This document shows positions 1 through 7,198 of a stretch of 64,000 nucleotides of DNA, in pieces (positions within the stretch are counted from its first letter, which is position 1; the number at the start of each line of letters is the position of its first letter). Both the position numbers and the translations under genes were made by a program. The stretch covers positions 248,001 to 312,000 of the forward strand of contig JAFMYY010000002.1 of assembly GCA_017948555.1 (NCBI GenBank), written 5' to 3'. Source of the stretch: Cesiribacteraceae bacterium YIM B00369 (GTDB lineage: Bacteria > Bacteroidota > Bacteroidia > Cytophagales > Cyclobacteriaceae). Under the pieces are notes generated by a model that was not told the origin of the DNA, made no database searches, and saw only the letters and a program-made list of their open reading frames with translations.

Positions 1-1
1 T

Positions 2-709
2 CTCCGGCAGGTGGGTATTGCAGCAACCATAGTGGCACTTGTGGGGCTTATTGTTGTTGAGTTTTTTATGAAGAAAAAAATAGCCAGGGGGCCGTATAAA
101 TGGCTGTTATTCATAGGGCTGTTTATGCTCCCGGTTGTTACAATGCTCAGCAGTACCACCACCCTGCTCGACGAAACCACTACGGTGGAATCCTGTGCTT
201 CCTGCCATATTATGGAGCCCTTTGTGGATGATATGATGAACAGGGAAAGCCCTACTCTTGCTGCGCGACACTATAAAAATAAATGGATCGCTAAAAATCA
301 ATGCTACCAATGCCATACCTCTTACGGAATTCATGGAACAGCGGAGTCTAAACGCGATGGTTTCCGGCATTGGTTGTTGTATGTTACCGAAACATGGCCG
401 GAGCCAATTACTTTCAAGGGGAGCTACCCTAATGCTAATTGCCTTACCTGCCACGTAACTACCGATAAATTTCAGCAGGTTAACAGCCACCAGGCACTGG
501 AAGAAAAATTAAAGGCTAATAAAGTAAGTTGTGCCACCTGCCACGGACCTGTACACCCGGGGCCTGATGAGCGGGGACCATCCACCCGCCACCCGCAGGT
601 AGAGGAGGTTGCTGTTGAGCATCAGTTGCTGGAAAACCCCGGAGCCATTTCTTCTTTTGTAAAAGGCCTTAATAATGGTAACAGTGGGCTTAGTGAAGTT
701 GTGAAATAA
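2..709 (+). CDS. NapC/NirT-like tetraheme cytochrome c (5' partial)
   Basis: Membrane-anchored multiheme c-type cytochrome, probably passing electrons from menaquinol to a periplasmic reductase. Numbering from the GTG at position 11, there are two hydrophobic segments (about residues 2-19 and 31-48) followed by four CxxCH heme sites: CASCH (62-66), CYQCH (98-102), CLTCH (144-148) and CATCH (174-178). Spacing and the Met-Glu-Pro-Phe sequence after the first heme fit the NapC/NirT/NrfH group. The frame stays open to the left edge, so the true start probably lies outside the window and GTG 11 is only a fallback. No catalytic partner such as NrfA is visible. The heme count is seen directly; the redox partner is unknown. 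Confidence 0.8.
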   Translation, partial: LRQVGIAATIVALVGLIVVEFFMKKKIARGPYKWLLFIGLFMLPVVTMLSSTTTLLDETTTVESCASCHIMEPFVDDMMNRESPTLAARHYKNKWIAKNQCYQCHTSYGIHGTAESKRDGFRHWLLYVTETWPEPITFKGSYPNANCLTCHVTTDKFQQVNSHQALEEKLKANKVSCATCHGPVHPGPDERGPSTRHPQVEEVAVEHQLLENPGAISSFVKGLNNGNSGLSEVVK

Positions 710-716
710 TATTGAA

Positions 717-935
717 ATGAAAACAGTAAAAAACATAAATAAGCTTATCCGGATATCTGTAATCCTGGGCTGTATAGGTCTTTTTTGCCTGCTGCTTTTT
801 CTGATATATGGTTTTGAGGCATGGTCAGTGGGAGTAGGGATGTTCTTTGGATTACCCGTGCTTATGGTGGCCCTTGTACTGTATATTATTGCAGTGGTCA
901 GGGACCTTAAAAAGCACGAAGTAATCCGTGACTGA
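717..935 (+). CDS. Small two-helix membrane protein, unknown function
   Basis: A 72-residue protein starting 7 bases after the cytochrome stop, so probably co-transcribed with it. Two hydrophobic stretches (about residues 14-31 and 36-60) separated by a short loop, with basic N-terminus (MKTVKNINKL) and charged C-terminal tail. I recognise no family. Its position suggests an accessory subunit or assembly factor for the multiheme cytochrome, but that is inference from spacing alone. Confidence 0.6.
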   Translation: MKTVKNINKLIRISVILGCIGLFCLLLFLIYGFEAWSVGVGMFFGLPVLMVALVLYIIAVVRDLKKHEVIRD

Positions 936-980
936 AGGGATGTAGTAACAGGAAGTAACTGTTCTCCTCCCAATGTACTC

Positions 981-2255
981 TCAATGATTTACCTTTTTTA
1001 ATTGCGAGGCAATTAAAGGTGTTTTAGGGGCCAGGAAAAAACCGGTTAAGCTTGCAAACATAATAGGGATGATACCGTGAAAGCCCGTCATGGTACTGAG
1101 CAGGATAATAGTGCTGATAGGTGTTCTTGTAACACATGCATTAATGGCCGCCATACAGCTTACCATAACCAGGGCAGTGTTCAGTTCAGGAAAGAAGTAA
1201 ACGATAATTTGCCCGAGGCAGGCTCCCAGGAAAAACAGGGGAATTATAAAACCACCCCGCCAGCCCGAAGTTGCCGATACACAAATGGTTACTATTTTCA
1301 GGAGCAGGATAATAAAAAGAAAACCTATGCCATAATTTCCTTCAATAAGTGTGGTAATCTCATAGTGGCCGAAGAAGCGGGTGAGCGGAAAGAAACAGCC
1401 GATAGTGCCAATAATAAGGCCGCCAATGGTGGTTTTAATATAAATCTTTTTAATGCCGGAGAAAAGCCTCTTTGAAAAGCGGAAGCTTATAATGAACAGC
1501 CATCCAATTAATGCTCCTGCCACTCCAACACCCGCTGCCAGGAGAAAGTCTGTCGGTCCCGTATAAATATATTCCTGGAAAACCCAGGTAGGCTCGTAGC
1601 CAATTTGTGTAAGTATTATAAAAACCAGGTAGGCAGCGCAACTGGAAACGAAAGCCGGAATGAGTGCCTGGTAGAATTCAACCATATGCCTGTGGTGCAG
1701 AATTTCCAGTGCAAAGAAGCCGGAACCCAGGGGTGCGCCGAAAAGGGCTGTAAAGCCTGCTGCCATACCGGCAATGGTAAGAGAGCGCAGTTCTTCCCCT
1801 TTTAAGCGTAATTTGCGGGCCAGCCATGTACCTGTAGAGCCTGTAACCTGAACAAGGGGAGCTTCGGGACCAATACTGCTGCCGGCTGCAATGCCTGCAA
1901 AAGAAGAAAGCAGCATTGAGGGGTTGTTCTTTGGTTCCAGCCTGCCTCCCTTAAAGCGAATGTTATTAACGATGAGGTCCATCTCTCCCGGATCTCCAAT
2001 CCAGTGAATAATAAGTCCTACAATAAGGCCGGCACCTGTCATCAGGGGTATAATAATCCAGCCCGAAAGCTCCATGCTGTAGTGCAGTACCCACTCCAAC
2101 GCAATCCAGTATATTGCTGCAATGGTTCCCCCAATCAGGCCAATGAGGAACCAATATAAAAACTGCCTGGACAACACAAATGGGTTCAGCTCCAGTTTTT
2201 CATACACTTTGTTCCTTAATTCCAGGTATTGCCTTTTTTGTCTGTACTCCTGCAT
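981..2255 (-). CDS. CLC-family chloride channel or anion/H+ exchanger
   Basis: A 424-residue polytopic membrane protein of the CLC family. Visible signature elements are GPEAP at residues 129-133 (equivalent to the GREGP gating-glutamate loop; Glu131 would be the external gate) and GWRGGFIIP at 331-339 (the GxFxP loop). The first anion-coordinating loop, normally GSGIP, is not recognisable; the corresponding stretch (about 85-97) reads GDPGEMDLI, so the ion selectivity cannot be assumed to be chloride. No C-terminal CBS domains are present. It is transcribed from a well-formed promoter just upstream and stands alone on the minus strand. Family assignment is firm; transported ion and channel-versus-antiporter mode are not known. 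Confidence 0.9.
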   Translation of the reverse strand: MQEYRQKRQYLELRNKVYEKLELNPFVLSRQFLYWFLIGLIGGTIAAIYWIALEWVLHYSMELSGWIIIPLMTGAGLIVGLIIHWIGDPGEMDLIVNNIRFKGGRLEPKNNPSMLLSSFAGIAAGSSIGPEAPLVQVTGSTGTWLARKLRLKGEELRSLTIAGMAAGFTALFGAPLGSGFFALEILHHRHMVEFYQALIPAFVSSCAAYLVFIILTQIGYEPTWVFQEYIYTGPTDFLLAAGVGVAGALIGWLFIISFRFSKRLFSGIKKIYIKTTIGGLIIGTIGCFFPLTRFFGHYEITTLIEGNYGIGFLFIILLLKIVTICVSATSGWRGGFIIPLFFLGACLGQIIVYFFPELNTALVMVSCMAAINACVTRTPISTIILLSTMTGFHGIIPIMFASLTGFFLAPKTPLIASQLKKVNH

Positions 2256-2274
2256 GCTTATTTTTTTTAGGGCT

Positions 2275-2305
2275 CAAAGGTAAGGAGGATTAAATGCAAA
2301 GACAA
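2275..2305 (-). promoter_or_regulatory. Bacteroidota-type promoter of the CLC gene
   Basis: On the minus strand, TTG (2303-2305), a 20-base spacer, then TACCTTTG (2275-2282), matching the Bacteroidota -33 TTG / -7 TAnnTTTG consensus. It lies 20 bases ahead of the start codon, implying a very short leader. Confidence 0.7.
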
Positions 2306-2479
2306 CCGCACTTAATGAGAAGCAGGCTTTGTACTCCTTCCTGTGTTTATTGCCGTCCTCTTTTTGACATCAGCAGATATTTTCCCAATTTTGCGGCTGC
2401 TTAAAGAGAGGCAAAGGCCTGGAGGGAAAGGATTAATTTTATCAGATAAAGCATTCCTGCGGAAGGAATGCGATAGTAC

Positions 2480-3040
2480 ATGAAAAAAAGAATCAGAAAA
2501 GAGTACAGGAGAGCAAGGTATGTAGTGTACCGGCAAACCATTCTGAGGCCTGTAGACCACCTGTGGACCTTTATCGGGGGCTTTCTGGGGATTGGGATAA
2601 TTGGTTATATGCAATCTGTTTCAAAGGATTTGATGATGGCCGACCAGGTATTTCTGATAGGTTCATTCGGTGCCTCTGCTGTTTTGGTTTACGGAGCCAC
2701 AAACAGCCCTCTTGCCCAACCCCGTAACCTGATAGGAGGGCATGTTATTTGCGCTATTGTAGGAGTAACAGTTTATAAACTCGTGGGGAGCGAAGAACTT
2801 TACTGGCTTTCGGCATCACTTGCAGTATCATTTTCTATAGTTAGTATGCAAATTACCAAAACGCTCCATCCTCCGGGAGGAGCTACAGCTTTAATTGCCA
2901 ACATTGGGTCGGACAATATCAAAGATCTGGGGTATTTTTATGTGCTGAACCCTGTATTAAGCGGGGTGCTGGTTCTTTTTGTGGTGGCTATAATTGTTAA
3001 TAATTTCCCCAAAGACAGGGATTATCCATACCGGAAGTAA
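2480..3040 (+). CDS. HPP-family integral membrane protein
   Basis: A 186-residue protein with four to five hydrophobic segments and the family-defining HPPGGATAL at residues 130-138, preceded by GSFGASAVL (61-69) and PLAQPRN (77-83), all hallmarks of the HPP family. Members in chloroplasts and cyanobacteria have been linked to nitrite transport; whether this applies here is unknown. It is divergent from the CLC gene and convergent with terC, ending just before a hairpin. Length is typical for a single-domain HPP protein without a CBS extension. Family confident, function tentative. Confidence 0.85.
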   Translation: MKKRIRKEYRRARYVVYRQTILRPVDHLWTFIGGFLGIGIIGYMQSVSKDLMMADQVFLIGSFGASAVLVYGATNSPLAQPRNLIGGHVICAIVGVTVYKLVGSEELYWLSASLAVSFSIVSMQITKTLHPPGGATALIANIGSDNIKDLGYFYVLNPVLSGVLVLFVVAIIVNNFPKDRDYPYRK

Positions 3041-3044
3041 TAAA

Positions 3045-3102
3045 CAAAAAAATGCCCGGCCCTTTCTGCCTCCGGAGGGAGAGAACAGTAAAAGCCGGGC
3101 AT
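3045..3102 (-). terminator. Terminator of the TerC gene
   Basis: Nine-base perfect stem (3052-3060 with 3094-3102, ATGCCCGGC/GCCGGGCAT). Read on the minus strand the second arm is followed directly by a run of seven T, so it terminates the leftward TerC transcript; the rightward HPP transcript has no T-tract here but may also stop at the stem. Confidence 0.65.
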
Positions 3103-3126
3103 CAAAAAAAGCTGCTTTAGCTGAAT

Positions 3127-3864
3127 TTACTTTTTGTACCTCTGATGAAGGTCAACAGAGGGAGCCTTCTTTTTTGCTTTGATGTTGAGAAACTCCACAA
3201 ACAGGGAAAAGAAAATAGCAAAGTAAATGGCAAATTTTGGAATATGAACCTCAAAACCTTCCAGTACCAGCATAAAGCCTATCAGCAGAAGGAAGGAAAG
3301 AGCCAGCATTTTTACTGTAGGATGTTTTTCAATAAATTCACTGATGGATTTAGCCGCCAGAAGCATCACACCCATTGATATGATAACGGCTACTATCATT
3401 ATCCAGATATTATCCACCAACCCTATTGCCGTCAGAATAGAGTCAAAGCTGAATACAATGTCGAGCAAAATAATCTGAGTGATTACAGAAGAGAAGCTTA
3501 CTGCCTTTACTTCTTTATTTGATTCTTCCTCACCTTCGAGTTTATGGTGAATTTCAGTAGTGCTTTTATAAAGAAGGAACATGCCACCTCCAATAAGAAT
3601 TAAATCGCGGATACTGATTGGCATATTAAAAACGGTAAATAGCGGATTTGTGGCAGTAACAAGCCATGATATGGCAAAGAGCAGCATTATTCTCACTATC
3701 AGCGCCAGGCCAATTCCAATCAATCTGCCTTTTGGTTGCTGCTCCGCCGGCAGGCGTGCAACAAGAATAGAGATAAATACAATATTATCAATGCCCAGTA
3801 CTATTTCCATCAGGGTAAGGGATACAAAGCTTACGAGTCCGCTAAGGGTGAGCAAATCTTCCAT
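3127..3864 (-). CDS. TerC-family integral membrane protein
   Basis: A 245-residue polytopic protein with two family repeats: EIVLGIDNIVFI near the N-terminus (about 20-31) and DIVFSFDSILTAIG at 135-148, each carrying the acidic residue inside a membrane helix that is typical of TerC. The cytoplasmic loop between them is acidic (HHKLEGEEESNKE). TerC-family proteins are implicated in metal (Mn2+) export during secretion and in tellurite resistance; there are no ter genes nearby, so a metal-export role is likelier. The gene is monocistronic, with its own terminator and an intergenic region shared with rpsA. Confidence 0.9.
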   Translation of the reverse strand: MEDLLTLSGLVSFVSLTLMEIVLGIDNIVFISILVARLPAEQQPKGRLIGIGLALIVRIMLLFAISWLVTATNPLFTVFNMPISIRDLILIGGGMFLLYKSTTEIHHKLEGEEESNKEVKAVSFSSVITQIILLDIVFSFDSILTAIGLVDNIWIMIVAVIISMGVMLLAAKSISEFIEKHPTVKMLALSFLLLIGFMLVLEGFEVHIPKFAIYFAIFFSLFVEFLNIKAKKKAPSVDLHQRYKK

Positions 3865-4250
3865 AGGTGTGTTGAATTTTACTTATTCAGGTTAATTGTC
3901 TGTTTGTGTTTTCCGTTTTGATCATTATAGTAATCCGGATTGCCTTTTTTTGTTGTTAAAGCTCATCTTTTTTATGCCACCCTTTTTTGTTATCCGGCTT
4001 TCTGCCGGACATATTACGGCTTTATGTAAGCATTGGTTTTAGCTGATAAAGTATAAAGTGCCGGAAAAAATAACTTTTTATCGGAAAAAACGGAAGGATA
4101 AATGAAATTCTCATAGTAATTTTTTAATTTTGCAAATCATTCGGGTGAATGAGTCCTGGAAGTTTTTGATTTTCAGGGATTTGTATTACATAAAACCTCC
4201 GGTTCAGATTGCCCTGCGGACCGGTTGCATATTTCGGGCATTTTATTGAT
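3865..4250. other. Divergent intergenic region between TerC and rpsA
   Basis: No gene seen. It contains a small hairpin TCCGGC/GCCGGA (3993-3998 with 4004-4009) and the rpsA promoter element at 4125-4132. The leader of rpsA after that element is about 110 bases and could hold autoregulatory structure, which I could not fold. Confidence 0.5.
4125..4132 (+). promoter_or_regulatory. -7 element of the rpsA promoter
   Basis: TAATTTTG matches TAnnTTTG exactly. No clear -33 TTG is found 19-21 bases upstream, so this is a partial match supported mainly by its location ahead of rpsA. Confidence 0.45.
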
Positions 4251-6167
4251 ATGGCAAATACTCCAGAAGAGTTTGATTGGGAAAGCTTTGAAACCAAAGG
4301 TTTCGGCGAAGGGTACTCAAAAAAGAAAAAAGATGAGCTCGCCCAAATGTACGAAAACACCCTTACTACCATTACTGAAAAGGAAGTTGTAACAGGTACT
4401 GTAGTAGGGATCAATGACCGTGATGTTATTTTGAACATCGGTTTTAAATCAGACGGCCTTGTGCCTGCCAACGAATTCCGCGACCTTCCTGAGCTTAAGT
4501 TAGGCGACGAGGTGCAGGTGTTCATTGAAGAGCAGGAAAATGCAAACGGTCAGCTGGTTTTATCCAGAAGGAAAGCGAAGATCGTCAGAGCCTGGGAAGA
4601 AATTCAGGACGCTCTGGACAATGATAAAGTGATTGAAGGTATAGTGAAGAGAAGAACCAAAGGTGGTCTTATCGTGGATATCTACGGTGTGGAAGCCTTC
4701 TTGCCAGGTTCTCAGATAGATGTGAAGCCTATCCGCGACTTCGATGTATTCGTGGGTAAGAAAATGGAAGTGAAGGTAATTAAGATCAATTACACGAACG
4801 ACAACGTTGTGGTTTCACACAAAGTCCTGATCGAGAAAGATCTGGAAAAACAAAAAGCACAAATTCTGGAAAACCTCGAAAAAGGACAGGTTCTGGAAGG
4901 TGTGATCAAGAACATGACCAACTTTGGTGTGTTCATCGACCTTGGTGGTGTGGATGGTCTTCTCCATATTACAGATATCAGCTGGGGCCGTATCAACCAT
5001 CCGGAAGAGGTGTTAAAGCTTGACCAGAAGGTTAATATTGTTGTTCTTGATTTCGATGACGACAAGAAGCGTATCTCTCTTGGTATGAAGCAGCTTACTC
5101 CACATCCGTGGGATTCGCTGACTGAAGAAATGCAGATTGGCTCTAAAGTTAGCGGTAAGATCGTTAACGTGGCTGATTACGGTGCATTCCTTGAAATTAT
5201 GCCTGGAGTTGAAGGTTTAATTCACGTAAGTGAAATGAGCTGGAGCCAGCACCTGCGTAATCCTCAGGACTTCATTAAGGTAGGCGACGAGCTTGAGGCT
5301 GTTGTTTTAACCTTAGACCGCGATGACCGCAAAATGTCTCTTGGTATCAAGCAACTGAGCGATGATCCATGGACTAAGCCTGAGCTGCTTACCAAATATG
5401 CTATCGGCACTAAGCACACCGGTATTGTACGTAACCTGACTAACTTCGGCCTGTTCATCGAACTTGAAGAAGGTATCGACGGATTAGTACACGTATCTGA
5501 TCTTAGCTGGACTAAAAAGATCAAGCACCCATCTGAATTCATTAAAGTAGGTGAAGAGCTTGAAGTTAAAGTTCTTGAGCTTGATGTTGACAACAAGCGT
5601 CTTGCACTAGGTCATAAGCAGCTTGAAGAAAACCCATGGGATACTTTCGAGACTATCTTTACCCCTGGTTCTGAGCATAAGTGTACAATTATCAGCAAAA
5701 ATGATAAAGGTGCAGTGCTTGAGCTTCCTTACGGTATCGAAGGTTTCGCGCTGAACAAGAACCTTCAGAAAGAAGACGACAGCAAGGCTGAGGTTGGAGA
5801 AACTCTTGATTTCAAAGTAATGGAGTTCTCTAAGGAAGACAAGCGTATCGTTCTTTCTCATACTGCTACTTACCGTGAAGACGAAGAAGTTAAAGCAACT
5901 ACGAGGAAGCCTGCATCTGCTCCTAAAGGCGGAAGCGGAAACGCGCAGGGTGGTGGTAAGAAGAAGGCTGCTCCGGCACCTGATGCTGCCAGCTCTACTC
6001 TTGGTGATCTGAGCGCTCTTGCTAACCTGAAAGAGCAAATGATGGGTGGTAGCGGTGATGCTGAAGGAGAATCTCAGCTTACTCCAAACATGAATCCTGA
6101 TAAGGCAAAAGCTGCTGCTCAAAGAGCTGAAAGCGAAGCTGAAGAAGATGAGAATGACGATAAATAA
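4251..6167 (+). CDS. rpsA: 30S ribosomal protein S1
   Basis: A 638-residue protein with six S1 (OB-fold) domains at about residues 46-116, 130-200, 215-285, 300-372, 385-460 and 470-545. Repeats 3-5 carry the typical pattern GVFIDLGGVDGLLHITD, GAFLEIMPGVEGLIHVSE and GLFIELEEGIDGLVHVSD. The last ~90 residues are low-complexity (Gly/Lys/Ala then acidic). S1 binds mRNA on the small subunit. I chose ATG 4251 (MANTPEEF) over an in-frame TTG at 4209, which would add 14 atypical residues. Codon use (CGT, AAC, GAC, GTA) is more biased than in neighbours, as expected for high expression. A strong terminator follows. Confidence 0.96.
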   Translation: MANTPEEFDWESFETKGFGEGYSKKKKDELAQMYENTLTTITEKEVVTGTVVGINDRDVILNIGFKSDGLVPANEFRDLPELKLGDEVQVFIEEQENANGQLVLSRRKAKIVRAWEEIQDALDNDKVIEGIVKRRTKGGLIVDIYGVEAFLPGSQIDVKPIRDFDVFVGKKMEVKVIKINYTNDNVVVSHKVLIEKDLEKQKAQILENLEKGQVLEGVIKNMTNFGVFIDLGGVDGLLHITDISWGRINHPEEVLKLDQKVNIVVLDFDDDKKRISLGMKQLTPHPWDSLTEEMQIGSKVSGKIVNVADYGAFLEIMPGVEGLIHVSEMSWSQHLRNPQDFIKVGDELEAVVLTLDRDDRKMSLGIKQLSDDPWTKPELLTKYAIGTKHTGIVRNLTNFGLFIELEEGIDGLVHVSDLSWTKKIKHPSEFIKVGEELEVKVLELDVDNKRLALGHKQLEENPWDTFETIFTPGSEHKCTIISKNDKGAVLELPYGIEGFALNKNLQKEDDSKAEVGETLDFKVMEFSKEDKRIVLSHTATYREDEEVKATTRKPASAPKGGSGNAQGGGKKKAAPAPDAASSTLGDLSALANLKEQMMGGSGDAEGESQLTPNMNPDKAKAAAQRAESEAEEDENDDK

Positions 6168-6192
6168 TCGTTAAAATATATTCAATGCTACG

Positions 6193-6227
6193 AAAAGCAC
6201 TCTCTGCAAAGGGAGTGCTTTTTTATT
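6193..6227 (+). terminator. Rho-independent terminator of rpsA
   Basis: Stem AAGCACTC/GAGTGCTT (6195-6202 with 6213-6220) followed immediately by TTTTATTT. Confidence 0.85.
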
Positions 6228-6313
6228 TGAGCATTTCTTTTGCCCGCAGGAGGCTGTGGTAAAGGGAGTTATAAAGAAATCTCTTTTCTTTGCATATTTT
6301 TTCCTTAAAGAGT

Positions 6314-6343
6314 TTGTCTGCTAACAAAGATTATGTAGATTTG
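6314..6343 (+). promoter_or_regulatory. Promoter of tRNA-Cys
   Basis: TTG (6314-6316), 19-base spacer, TAGATTTG (6336-6343): a full match to the Bacteroidota promoter consensus, placed 20 bases upstream of the tRNA. Confidence 0.75.
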
Positions 6344-6363
6344 CACTCCTGATACGGTATAAA

Positions 6364-6434
6364 GGTCTCGTGGCCGAGTGGCTAGGCAGAGCTCTGCAAA
6401 AGCTCGTACAGCGGTTCGAATCCGCTCGAGACCT
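6364..6434 (+). tRNA. tRNA-Cys (anticodon GCA)
   Basis: A 71-base cloverleaf: acceptor GGTCTCG/CGAGACC (6364-6370 with 6427-6433), anticodon stem GAGCT/AGCTC around loop CTGCAAA with anticodon GCA, T-arm GCGG-TTCGAAT-CCGC, and discriminator base T at 6434, as expected for tRNA-Cys. The 3' CCA is not encoded. It has its own promoter and terminator, so it is a single-gene unit. Confidence 0.95.
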
Positions 6435-6445
6435 CTTCGGGAGAC

Positions 6446-6489
6446 AAAAAGGGCTGTAGGTTTTTAACCTGCAGCCCTTTTCTTTTTTT
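6446..6489 (+). terminator. Terminator after tRNA-Cys
   Basis: Twelve-pair stem (6451-6462 with 6466-6477; one G-T wobble) around a three-base loop, preceded by an A-run and followed by a T-rich tract. Confidence 0.85.
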
Positions 6490-6607
6490 GTCCTTTCAGG
6501 TTCGAGGATTGAATATTTATTTAGTCTCTTTCCCTTTACCTGTTTATTGTAATTTATGACTTCAATCATTTTAAAGGTTGAAAGGAAGCTTTACCTTTGG
6601 GTAAATC

Positions 6608-6994
6608 ATGAGGAAAACAGTAGCCATATCGCTCATTCTCTGCCTGGTATTCCAGACCTTCAGCAAAACCACCCTTATTGCTGCTTATGTATTTAATAAG
6701 CAACTGATTGTGGATGTGTTTTGTGTGAATAAGGAAAAGGTTGAAATGCACTGTGAGGGAAGCTGTTTCATGAATAAACAATTGGAGCAGGACGATTCAA
6801 AGGAGCTCCCCGCTCCTGATACCTCCCGCGATCAGGAAGTACATTTGTTCTTTTCAGCAAACACTATCTTCTTCAACAGATTTTGTGAGGCTGAAGAGCT
6901 TTTACTATTCTCCGGTACCACAGGCCGTGAACGCCTCTGCCATATACCGGTTTTTCATCCACCACAACAAAGCCGGCAGAAAAGAGCAGCATAA
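6608..6994 (+). CDS. Small exported Cys/His/Met-containing protein, unknown
   Basis: A 128-residue protein with an N-terminal signal-like segment (residues 1-27) and, just after it, a compact cluster of potential metal ligands: Cys39, His48, Cys49, Cys53 and Met55 in the stretch VNKEKVEMHCEGSCFMNKQL. Two further Cys (about 93 and 115) lie in a low-complexity C-terminal half ending in basic residues. Similar small proteins with a C-N-K-x-K...C-x-G-x-C pattern occur in other Bacteroidota next to TonB receptors (recollection, not searched). It begins the locus that continues with a TonB receptor and a CxCC-containing propeller. I infer a periplasmic or surface metal- or heme-related role; no enzymatic motif is visible. 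Confidence 0.65.
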   Translation: MRKTVAISLILCLVFQTFSKTTLIAAYVFNKQLIVDVFCVNKEKVEMHCEGSCFMNKQLEQDDSKELPAPDTSRDQEVHLFFSANTIFFNRFCEAEELLLFSGTTGRERLCHIPVFHPPQQSRQKRAA

Positions 6995-7198
6995 GCAAAG
7001 CTCATTTCTGCAGGATCTTTCTTAGTTTCCCTCATTTCTTTTCAGAATCAATAAGGATGCCTGCTCTTTTCCTGTATAAAGAGCAGTGCCGTATTCCATA
7101 TTTGGTTTGGGGAACAATTTCATTCTATGTGAAGCAATCCTGGTGCCTCCGCAAATGGTATGGCAATTAAAGGGTGTGGAAGAAAAACCGATAAATAA

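Noticed and set aside
6321-6569. Minus-strand ORF of 82 codons across tRNA-Cys
   Set aside because: It is the reverse complement of a tRNA with its own promoter and terminator, plus low-complexity sequence.
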